A stretch of 64,000 nucleotides of DNA from Paramecium pentaurelia (taxonomy: Eukaryota; Ciliophora; Oligohymenophorea; Peniculida; Parameciidae): assembly GCA_905183005.1 (NCBI GenBank), contig CAJJDO010000016.1, forward strand, positions 503,949 through 567,948, read 5' to 3'. The notes under the pieces were generated by a model, which searched no databases, was not told the DNA's origin, and was given only the letters and a program-made list of their open reading frames with translations. Shown here in pieces: positions 12,009-23,018 of the stretch (position 1 is the first letter of the stretch; every line of letters starts with the position of its first letter). Both the position numbers and the translations under genes were made by a program.

Positions 12009-12978
12009 TCAAAATATTTAACACATGCAGGCTTTTGTATCAGTAGTATCATATTTATTTGATATAATAGACTTTTAAGATTTGGTTTTATTTCTTTTTT
12101 CATTCTATTCAGCCATACTTTATTTAATTTTATTTTCTATTAACTATTTGAAAGCATCTTAATTTATTTAGAATGATTAATTGCTCATAGACCTTAGATT
12201 TTCATCACTAGTCTAAAAGGATCCTTAACTGTTCATTTTCTCAATTGCTTAAGTAAAATCTTCTATCTAATAATTAGCTAATTCCTATGCAGAGTTTATT
12301 AAACATTATAGAATTTATTTGTAATGATTTTTGGCTTAGATTATATTAAGAATCCATCTTAACACTTCTTTATCCTAAATAATTTACAATTAATTTTCTT
12401 CTTCTCCACTAATTTCATACTGTTTCAAACAATTAATCTCAAAATTAATCACATAATAGATCTTATCAAGTGAATAAGGTTTTGGAGGAGTTTAGAGATT
12501 TAATTAATCAATAAGTTCTTCTTTATTATTATTGAGAAGTTCCATCAATGATGATCCTTTCTTCTATAATTTTCTAGTCCATTGTTTATATTAAGATCTA
12601 AAATTATCTTAAACTTTATTACATTGCACTACAAATGCTAGATTAAGTCTCTGCACTTTTTTGTGAATCCATACTTAAGCCTTTTATTTCTGATGATTTT
12701 TCATCAATTTTTTTGAATTAAACAACTTTATTTATTTTTCGAACTTCTAATAATTCAGTGTAAATATAATTGACAAGAAGTTCCTCATTATTGAATTAAG
12801 TTTTAAACCAAAAGTCAAATTCTTTCAAGCTATCCTATCAAAATGTAAAAATAAATAATAATACTTGCAGAGATTAAATTTTTCCTAACAATTATGATTC
12901 GTTCTAGCATTAATTTATTTTTGAGGATATGAAGCAATTACTAATTTCTTTACAGTAATTTTAAATCTCAAAAATCAT
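12009..12978 (-). CDS. Coiled-coil protein with CaaX-like C-terminus
   Basis: Product of 306 residues after removing a 30-nt intron (about 12838-12867) and a 19-nt intron ending AAG. It starts MIFEIQNYCKEISNCF, continues helical with SLKEFDFWFKTQFNNEEL, VVQFKKIDEKSSEIKGL, RLNLAFVVQCNKVQDNF and RSQYKQWTRKLQKKG, and ends DTTDTKACMCQIF. The last four residues CQIF fit a prenylation (CaaX) box, with a second Cys two residues before that could be palmitoylated. The helical layout recalls syntaxin-like Habc bundles or other vesicle-trafficking coiled coils, but no SNARE heptad centre was identified. The family is not established. Confidence 0.6.
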
Positions 12979-13055
12979 AATTAATAATAATATTTTAATA
13001 AAATAAGGAATGTTTATTTATTCTCATAATAATATTGTCATATATGAATCAAACT

Positions 13056-13841
13056 TCACAATTTCATCATTAAATTTACGTAATTTTAATTATATTAAAC
13101 ATTTTTAACATCAAATCTTTTTATCATTAACTTTACTTTTTTAAAATGAGTAAGCATTTTAGATATTAAGCATATAAGTAAAATAAACTATATAGTATAT
13201 GAAAAAACTAAACAAGATATTAATAACCTATCTTAAGCAATTTTATCATATAGTTCAAAGAATGAAAAGTAAGTTAAAACTCCAAAAATAGCCAAAATTA
13301 TAACTAAAAATGAGAGTTCCAAAAATAAAGAGAATTTGTTTTTTCTCCATTAACTAAATTCGAAATTAATAACACCATTTACATGTCTATATTGATTACA
13401 ATTTTTGCATTAGATTTATTCTTAATATGATCCTTATTACAAAAATTCATTAGCACATTTTTAATGAGCTAAAGAACATTAGCAAATAGGAAATATATTT
13501 TATGCTTCACCACAAAAACAGCAATCTTTTGGTGAAACAGATATCATAGCATCTTCAGTATGGTTTCTTATTTATAATGAATTTGATTAATCATTATTAT
13601 TTATTAATATTTTAGTTTCATTGGGAGACACCTTTTATTATAATGAATTATCAAATTATGAAAAGTCTCCTTAATAGGTTTTTTATTTGATCACTGTTGT
13701 TTATTCATCTTAATCTTCAATAATTGAATTTCTTGATTTTTCAACTTTAACTGATTATGAGATTTTATTATTATTATTCTATGTTTGACCTTTTAAATAA
13801 TTAATTATCTAAGGGGATTAAGGTTCTTTAATCAATGACAT
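13056..13841 (-). CDS. RING-CH (MARCH-type) membrane E3 ligase
   Basis: The start is MSLIKEPQSPQIINY (ATG 13839-13841) followed by a polar Gln/Ser-rich segment. The RING-CH finger reads CCFCGEAQNIFPICQC, then LAHQKCANEFLQQ and CKNCNQYRHV, with the C-C-C-C-H-C-C-C order of RINGv fingers. After WRKNKFSLF come two membrane helices: LELSFLVIILAIFGVLTYFS and LISCLVFSYTIQFILLICLI. A basic tail runs to TGA 13056-13058. MARCH-type ligases sit in endosomal, ER or plasma membranes and ubiquitinate other membrane proteins. The N-terminal part probably contains an unresolved intron. Confidence 0.82.
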
Positions 13842-14140
13842 TTTAATTTTAATTATAGTATAATAACTTAAGGTTTGTAGTTATAAACTAATTTTATCAG
13901 AGTGAAATTTTAGTTAATAATTTCCTTAATATAATTTTTATAATTATAATATGAAAAAAATATATGAAAAATATAGAATGAAAAATAATATTAATTTATA
14001 AAATTAGATGAAGGTGTTAATTGATATATTTGTGAGGATGATAAATGATATTAATAAGAGTAATAAAATTTAATATTATGACATTCTTAATAAATTATGG
14101 ATTTCAATTATATTTTAGAATATAAATATTATTAACAAAA

Positions 14141-15307
14141 ATGACAGAATCATATCTGAAATAATAAAAGTTGGTAACTCATACTTGGTCACCAGATGGC
14201 TAATTTGTTGCCCTTTCTATTAAGAATACCAGCAATGCAGATATTTATAAAATTGGTTAATTAGAGAAGATTGGAACATGGTAAAAAGTATCTACTTTGA
14301 AAGATGCATCATAATAAATTAATGTGTTATCTTGGTCAGTTGATAACAAAATTTTAATTGGAAGTGATGATAGAAGCGTAAATTTTAAGATGATGATAGG
14401 TTGTTGTATATAGAAATATAAATAATTAATGGAGCAAAGATTTAGTCATTATCACAAATGAGAAAGCTATTTTATCAGGAGAATGGGCTCCTAATGGATA
14501 AAAATGTGTAGTTGGGACTGCTTGCCATAAAGCATTTGTTTTATTTTTTGAAGAAAAAAACAATTGGTGGCATAATTAATAAATCAACTGTTTTTATTCA
14601 AGTGTAACTGCATGCAGATTTCATCCAAGTGGAAGAGTAGTAGGATTAGGTTCAACAGATCAAACATTTAAATTAGTTTCATGTGTTATTTAAGAAAATA
14701 TGAATTTTGAAGATTAAACATATAATGGTCTTTTTAAGGATATTAGAACATTTGGTGAAATCCTTGTAACTATAAATTTAAATGGATGGATTAATTCTAT
14801 TGATTTTACTTAATCAGGTAATAAATTTGCTGTTGCAGCACATACAGGATTAATTAAATAATATTCATTTAATGAAGATGGTAGTTTAATTGTTGATAAT
14901 GAAGATAAAAATGTAAATTATATATATATATATAAATATTAGGCAACTTATATAAAGGAGACAAAACCATTTAATAAAATAATATATTTAAATGATTCCA
15001 CTTTAGTAGGAGTAGGATATGATAGGAAACCAGTTTTATTGAGTAGTGAACCTACTTTAAAATTTACATCAATTATTGAGAAATGTTTAGCTGCAGAAGG
15101 AGAAGTATAGAAATCTGGAAGTATTGCTGCTGCAAAGTAAATGTTTTCTGGGAAAGGTATAAAATGATAATTATTATTAATATAGGATAAAAAACAGAAG
15201 ATGATAAATTTGGACATTAAACAGCCATCACTTGTATTAATAAAGTTAGCGATAGCTTAATATCTACAAGTGATGTTAATGGTATTATTAACTTTTGGAG
15301 AATATGA
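14141..15307 (+). CDS. ARPC1: Arp2/3 complex subunit 1 (WD40 ARPC1)
   Basis: Starts MTESYLKQQKLVTHTWSPDG, close to the opening of ARPC1 (CHAWNKDRTQ type). Diagnostic pieces follow: INVLSWSVDNKILIGSDDRS, AILSGEWAPNGQKCVVGTA, FFEEKNNWWHN, TACRFHPSGRVVGLGSTD, FGEILVTINLNGWINSIDF, KPVLLSSEPTLKF, then a loop with IAAAKQMFSGKG and the last repeat ITCINKVSDSLISTSD ending IINFWRI. The loop between the last two blades (M-F pair) matches the ARPC1 insert that touches actin. Three introns of usual size are required, for example about 14385-14410 and 15158-15184. Together with ARPC3 at 8762 two subunits of the same complex lie in this window. Confidence 0.92.
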
Positions 15308-15444
15308 TATAATAAAACATTCATGTAACACACATAAAATATTAAATTTTTATTCTATTTTTTTGTTTAATAATGACATTACTTATTTATTCAAGTAATA
15401 ATAAATATGGTATAAATTCATTAAATTATTTAAATGAATTAGTA

Positions 15445-16336
15445 TCATTATTTTAATAATTATGCTTATTCTTTCAAATATTAATCCATATTCATTTCTG
15501 CATTCGAAATAGCAAATCCACATTTAGCCTCTTAATATAAATAACGATCATTCTCAACCATTTCTAAAGCCTTCAAAAAACTATTCTTTCCTTCATTATA
15601 TGATCCCATTTAAGCAGATACTGCTCCTAGTTTCATATGTCCTTTGATTATACTTTCTGTGTCTTTCATTTCATTTGCCAATTATAAAAACTTTTCTATA
15701 AATAACTACAAAAATGAGTTAGTTAACTTATACTTTCATTTTTTCAGCATTATCATATAAACCTTTTTATCCTATTCTTCCAATATTGGCAATAGCAATT
15801 GTTTATCCTAATTTGTTTGACATATTTATTGCATGTTTGAGAGCTTACTAAAAGTAAAACATAGATAACTAAGAATTGGCATCATAACATAAGCCCAGAT
15901 TTATTGATGCCAAGAATTTACCATTACTATCAGAAACTTCTTCATGTTTTTTATGAAATTCAATTGCTTTTTCTATAAATTTTGGATTTGTTTCAGCCAT
16001 AAATTAATAATCTACTCCTATACAATTATAAGCTAATCCACATCCATGCAAATCATCTATTTTAATACATATTTTTAGAAATCTCTCATATTATTATATA
16101 GCTTAACTCCATTTTCCCATATTATCCAATAATACTCCCATACTATAATAAGCCCTTCCTTCATCTTTAATTTTTCCAGCTCTTTTACATGCAAAAGCCA
16201 ACATTTCATAATCTTTCAATCTTCTTTAAGATTATAAATAAATAGATAATTCTGGAGTCTAAAGACTTTTTGGATCGTTTTATTTTTCTGACAATTGAAT
16301 TTTATTTTTCTCTTTAGCTAATATTAAATAATACAT
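15445..16336 (-). CDS. Tetratricopeptide-repeat protein, TTC29-like
   Basis: Product of 287 residues with one 28-nt intron. It starts MYYLILAKEKNKIQLSEKQ. TPR motifs follow in order: RAYYSMGVLLDNMGKWSQAI, LAYNCIGVDYQ, ASINLGLCYDAN, AIANIGRIGQKGLYDNA, HMKLGAVSAQMGSYNEG. The pattern of repeats with long helices and the phrase KDEGRAYYSMG is like TTC29, a protein needed for sperm and ciliary motility that associates with axonemal dynein. The match is by style of repeats only, so another TPR scaffold cannot be excluded. A second protein of the same flavour is at 29809-31380. Confidence 0.75.
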
Positions 16337-16714
16337 TCATGTTCTTAAATCTAGCTGGAGTGTTAAAAAAACAGGGTAGTTCTATTCTTTGAGGTTAGTT
16401 TGTTGTTATTGAACAACCTTATGTTTAAGAAAACATTCTAAAGTTCCTAACTTAATTTTCTTCTGCCAAAGAGGAAGTAGGCCTTATAGAATAATTTCGA
16501 TGTGATTTATTGTATGTGTTTCTGCTATTTTAAAGTGATGATTTCATTATTTTAAATATCAATATTATTATGTTAAATTTAATTTTACATTATTTTTATA
16601 ATAATCCTAAAATTTATAGTTTAATTGATTAAACAAACTCTCTGAAAATAATAATAATGAAAACAGAATATGAAACAAATATAATTATTTTTTGGTTAAA
16701 AATTTAAAAATTTA
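16337..16714. other. Intergenic with a structured, less A+T-rich island
   Basis: Between the stop of the giant gene and the start of the TPR gene, both on the minus strand. The outer parts are plain A+T-rich sequence. The part from about 16365 to 16545 has more G and C, two adjacent perfect hairpins on the minus strand (ATGTTT/AAACAT and GTTGTT/AACAAC, each with a 4-nt loop) and a run of seven T at its minus-strand end. No open frame. It could encode a small structured RNA; see findings. Confidence 0.4.
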
Positions 16715-19700
16715 TCAAGATACTTTGGCATATAAAATTTCTAAAATTGATATAAGTTCTTATTTTTATTCGATTAGTAGAGCTTAACCTGATATGGTAT
16801 TAAATTTATTATTATACTTCCCTCTTATTGTAAAAAATAAATCTTTATTGAAAAATCTAGAACTTTGGTATAATCTATATTCACCTGAGGTTGAGTTTGG
16901 TTTAAAATTCATATCAATTACTTACCTTATTCTAAACTTTTCTTTAATATCTCCAGAATTCTCTTAAAAGAATAACTCATTTGAAGGTAATACCTTTAAA
17001 TATCCTGTTTTCGTATCAGAGGTTGAAGTAAAAACTAAAAGAGGAAATCCTCTTGCTAATTTATCAGCTGGATTATCTAGAATTATTTATTTCATCTAAA
17101 CCTAAATCTATTCAGTCTAAATTTATTAATTTGAAATTATTGTTTTGATTTTCTAAGAAAAATGATTAATTTATTGATTATCTTAGAAAAATTCAAGGGC
17201 ATTATACACAACACTTTTATTTATTGTAGAATGATTATCTTTATCACAGGCTAAATTTTATATCAAAATTAAGATTAGACTTATTACTTTCTCATTTTAT
17301 TTATACTATTCTATTAGTTAAGTGAATATTTATAAGTTATCTAAAGTACAAATCTTCTTTGAATATTATTTAACTGATAAATTTAATACTGTGATGCTCC
17401 TTTCAATGATTAAAGAGTCCTCCTTATTATTTGATATTATTTGTTTAATCACTGTTATTTATTCAGAAGGTAATAGTTATTATGCAGAATATATTGAATA
17501 CAATTACAAGAGATCTCTTAATAATGCCTTGTTTTATTACATTTTTTTTAATATATCAAATATTGACTCGGATATTGATATTAATGAATTTGATCTTAAA
17601 AGACACAAAGATTATAAACACCTTAGAATCCATTTTAAAGTGTTAGGATTATTTTATGTCTATAATTATCTTATCAATAAAGTAATTAAAACTCTAGATT
17701 CTACCTTCTGCTATTCCATCTTATATAAGACATTTGTTAATAATTATGCTGTAATTTCAATTAATTTAGGTTCAGTTTTTTATTCTAAATCAATTAAAAT
17801 TATAAATAATAAATCCGAATCTAATAATTACTATTAAACTTCTTTATTTTAATAACATAAACATGATAGAGCATAATAAGCATTCTATTTAATTTCAATA
17901 TTTTAATCATTGATTGATTTATTTATAATCAAATATATGGATTGATCAATTAAGTCTTTTTATGCAAAATTGTATAAACACAATGAACCAATAAGCAAAT
18001 AGCATTCTTTTTGTAATCTCTAAACCCATTTCTTGATATGATTTATAACTTCATATTAATAGAGTAATTATGCACATTTTGAATTGTAACAATAACCTTC
18101 TAAACATGTTAAAATTGCTGATACTAATTCTTCATCCCAACAATCTTCTAAATAATTCACAAGAATAATGATATCTTTTTAATTAATCATTCTATTTTTC
18201 ATAAATTTAGTTTCTTTTGCTTTTATTAAAATTCTTACTTAATTTATACTAACTCTTGCTATTTATAAATCTGACCATCTAATTAATGTTTCATAATCAT
18301 TCAAAATTGATTGATATTATAAAATTGCCAATAAGCATTCTTCTATATCTATTTAATATGTTTAATAACTTGATTATGAATAAATAAATAATAGTTAATT
18401 TGTAATATCTAATTAATGACATTCCTTTGCATCTTTTTCACTTTAAATCAATTATCTAAATTATTTGAGTACTCCTGGAAGTCTACTTTAATTTTATTCA
18501 TTTTAAACAATTAATTATAAAGCCTATAGAAGATCAGCTAATACACTTATTTACCATTTTCCAACATTTGGTTATTAATTTTATAATATAGGTTGCTCAT
18601 TTTTATATGACTGATCATTTTAAACAGCCTGGCTTTAAATATTGTAATTATTTTCATCAATTTATTGAACTCTATGCTCCAATTATTCTTAAATTTATTG
18701 GGTTTCTTAAGATGTTTAAATATAAGAAATTTGTTAACTTTGTTGTTCTATCATTTAATTATTAACTTCCTAAAACTCTCCTTGTTTTTCCTTTACTACA
18801 TATTCTATTTCTATTTATTAATTTGTTTCTTAATATTCTACATTAAATGATGCTGTACGTTAACTATCTTAAACTTACTCTATTTACAAAGTAATTTTGT
18901 GTTATTAATCTTCAAACTACTATAAATTATTAGTTCTTTAACTTTCAAATTAATAAAAGGTACTTACTTCTTATTGAGTTTAAAATTCAGTGTTTACATT
19001 ATCTGGTTAATTATACACTGTATTAGCATTTGCATATTCAAATACATAATTTTCTTATCTATTGATACTTTGAGATATTTCTACTTTTTAATTTTAGATT
19101 GAATTTATTAATTATTCTTTATCTTATTCTTAAATAATAGGTTATTATTATTGTTAATTATAATTTTTTTTCTATTTTTCTTGAATTAATGCTTCAGTGA
19201 ATACAGCCTTGGCATTTTTTTCCTTTTTCTTTTGTAAATTTTATTTTTCTTCATCACTTGAAGATGATGATTTTTGTTTTTATATTTTATTTTATTTTTT
19301 ACTTTCTTGTTTTAGATTAGCTTCAACTAAAAATTCATTATTTCTTAGAACGTTCTATTCTGATTAAATTGACACTTCAAATTATTTATTTTAATCTTAT
19401 TTATTATTTTTTTCTTCTTTCTTCTTGTCTTCTATTTTATTAGCAATAATTGCAGATCCTATTAATAATTCAGCTCTTTGTAAATCTTAATTCTAAGGTT
19501 TTTGTTCATATTACACTTAAAATTCATGTTCCTATAATGATTATTATTATATAGGTTGTTATTTAATTTATATTTAAATAAATTCTTATTATTAGTTTTA
19601 ATTTTCTACTTCTCTCACTCCTTAAACTTTAGGTTCTTCTTTTTATTAATTTACTTGAATCTATATATTTCCTCTTTATATATCATTTAAATTAATGGAA

Positions 19701-22700
19701 TCATTTTTTTCATTAATTGTTTTCTGCACTTGAGATGCAACAAAAACAGTTTCAATTTGTTTAAATTAATTAGCTTTTCTATCAGAAGATGATGAAGATG
19801 AAGATGAAGATGAACTAGATCTTATTTTTTAATTTTTCTATTACTAATTTTATTATTGATTTTATAATAAATTGCTACTCTATTAAGTAGTAATTATGAA
19901 TTCTTTTTCTAATTATTAATTGGTTGAATATTCTTAATGTTCTCTTTGTATTTATTAATTCACCTTAAATTCAATTGTAGATTGATTCTTTTATTAATCA
20001 TTTAATGAATTTTAAGTTATTTCAAATTTTAATACATTCTAGTTAGCTTAATCATCTTAATTACTCTTAATTACTTCAATTTGCACATTGTGTTTTTCTT
20101 ATTTCTTCATATCATGAGACTTTTTAGATGAGGAAGATGAAGATGAAGAAGAGGATCTTTGCTTTTATTTTGGCTTCTAAATTTATTATTAATGTTAAGC
20201 CTCAGCAACAATTAAAGAACTTTCTACTTAAACAAGCCTTTCTTATTTCAATTATTCTTATTTAGTTTTTTCTTCTTCAATTTTCTTTTATTCTTTAAGC
20301 ATTTTAAGCTTTGTTTTAGAATCCATTTCTTCTTCTTTTTTTTCTTAATGAATATTTTTTGCAGCATCCAATATTATTAAATCTTTAATTACTTCTTTTT
20401 AAACTTCTTTTTTAATTTATTTATCTTATTCTTTCTTTAATTTTTCTGCTTCTTTCTTTTATTTTTCTGCCTCCTTTTTTAATCTTTCATCTTCCTTTTT
20501 TTTTAATTCAGCTTCTTTTTTCAATCTTTCAGCTTCTAATTTCTTTTATTTTTCTGCTTCTTTTTTTTATCTTTCATTTTCCTATTTTTGTAATTTTTCA
20601 GCCTCTTTTCTTTATTTTTCTTCTTCTAATTTTTATGCTTTCAAAATTTCTTTCTGTTTTTTTTCATCCTCTATTTTCTGTTTTTATTCTATTTTTCTTT
20701 ATTTTTCTTCTTACTCCTTTTACTTCTATTATTCTGCTTTAATACCCTATTCAATTAGCTTTGCTTCAATAAGTGTCTTCCCTACTTCCATACCAATATG
20801 CTTGTTTTCTTTATGTTTTTTATCTTTTTTATCATCTTAAGATGATGAAGAACTACTTGAACTACTTGAATTTCGTTTTTTCTCTTTTTTTATTTATACC
20901 TCTTCAATTTATTAGTTTTTTTCATGAGTTGCGATTGATGCTGTAATTAATAACTATTTTTCTAATTCTTAATTATTAATTTGCTGTTATTCTATATTGG
21001 TTTAAACAGTATACTAGAAGTTTTCCTAAATTTGATTATTAAATTAATCTTAATTTATTATCAAAGTATTTAATTATTAATTAGTTTATGGAATTTCATT
21101 TTATTAAAGATTAATATTTTCTTATTTTGAGAATTCTTAATGTTGAATTTCTAAATTAATAGTTTAAGTTATAAGTTAATTTTATTATTCTTAATAAATA
21201 GGTTCTTTAATATTAATTTGATAATTTGTTACAGGTATTTCTTAATTTGCATTACTACTTTGTTCTTGTAATGAAACAAAGTTTAATGTTGTAGTTTAAG
21301 GTTACTGATATTCATTTTTTCGTTCTGATTTTAATGCTGCTTATTTTATCATTTAAGAAGATAGTTATAATTCATCATCCTTTATTTCTAGTATTTTTTA
21401 TTCATTTTGAGGAAATAATATCATGCTTGGATCATAATTAATTTATAATTCTTGTTTCTCAAAATTTATTTCTTAATCTAATCTTAATCCTTAATAAGAT
21501 ATTTGAAATTCTTAATTTTACTCAGAACCAGAATTTTATTATGCCATAAATTATGCTTTTAAATTTAGATCTTCTTAACGTAATTAAGCAGGTTCTTAAT
21601 CATTTGATGGTTATAATCCATAATAATAAGATAATGTATTTTTGGATTATTCTGAATTATTTGGTGTTTTTTATTAAGTTGAAAATTGATTTTAATTGAT
21701 TTCAAAAGCAATTCTACCAGATTATTGATCTGTTTTATTATCAACTTTAATATCATATTTCAATTATACTCTTGCTTATTCATTCTCTCTTAATTTTTCT
21801 AATTCTATTTATTATTTATTATATAATTCTTATTCATCCTTTTTCTATCTTTCAATTTCTTCTTATTATATTCTAATTTATTCCTACTTTTAAATTCTAA
21901 TAAGTTCTTCTTATCTATCTCTTTCTTCTTATTCTTTTCTATCTCTTTCTCTTTATCTTTCTTCTTCTTCTCTTTTTAGTTTTTCAAGAAGAGCAATTCT
22001 TAACAATTCCTCCTTTTCCTACCTGATTTTCTCTTATTATTCTAATGCTATTTTTTCAAGTTCTTATTTTCTTATTTATTCCTCCTGCTCTTATCTCAAT
22101 TTCTCAAGTTGCTCTAATCTTTATATCTCTAATTACTCTAATCTATATTTTTCAAGTTACTCTAATCTTTGTTTTTCTAGTTCATCTTATTTATTTTTCT
22201 CTTCTAATTCTAATCTAATCCTTTCTTCTTCTTATTTTTTTATTTTTTCTTATTCTAATTATTATTTCCTTTCTTTAAGTTACTTTAATTTTAATTTTGT
22301 ATCAATTTATTTATCCTAAATTTTTGCAACTTCTTCTTATTGTGCAATCATCTATTTTTTAAAACTAGGCTATATAGATTCTTCACTTTCTTCTTATTAT
22401 TAAACTTTTTCATGTTAATCAATTTCTTATAATTTTGGTATTTCTAAAGTAGCTTAAATATGAGCTTCCTAATTTGTTATTTCAACTTTAAATTGATTTT
22501 CATCTGACTATATTTTAAATTCTAATTATTTTTCTTCCTTTGAACTTGACTTCGATGATGATGATGATGAACTACTTTTCTTATGCTAAACTATTTTATC
22601 TTTTTTATTATCTTTTATTTTATTATGAACTGCAGCAGCAATAACGATTTTTTGTTTTCTATTAAAATCTTCAGAACTTGATGAACTATCGGAGTTTTAT

Positions 22701-22953
22701 TATTCTACTTTAATCTCCTAATGTATTTATGGCTGAAACTAATCTTCTTCAAATTTCTTATCAATTACAAAAGCCATCTTATTCTAATCACTTTGAGAAT
22801 TACTTGATTAACTGTTTGAATGTCTTTTTTATTCTAATTAAACTGCTATTTCAGTTTTTTCTTCATTGAAAACTATCGCTGCCTCAATTTAATTAACTTA
22901 CTTTTCATCATCTGAAGATTTAGAACTTGAACTACTTGATGATGATGATGATG

Positions 22954-23018
<65 letters not shown>

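Noticed and set aside
16657..17945. Plus-strand gene that I first traced across 16657-17945
   Set aside because: The minus strand is open with better composition and continues the giant gene to a PH-like end. The plus-strand reading needed unexplained frame changes.
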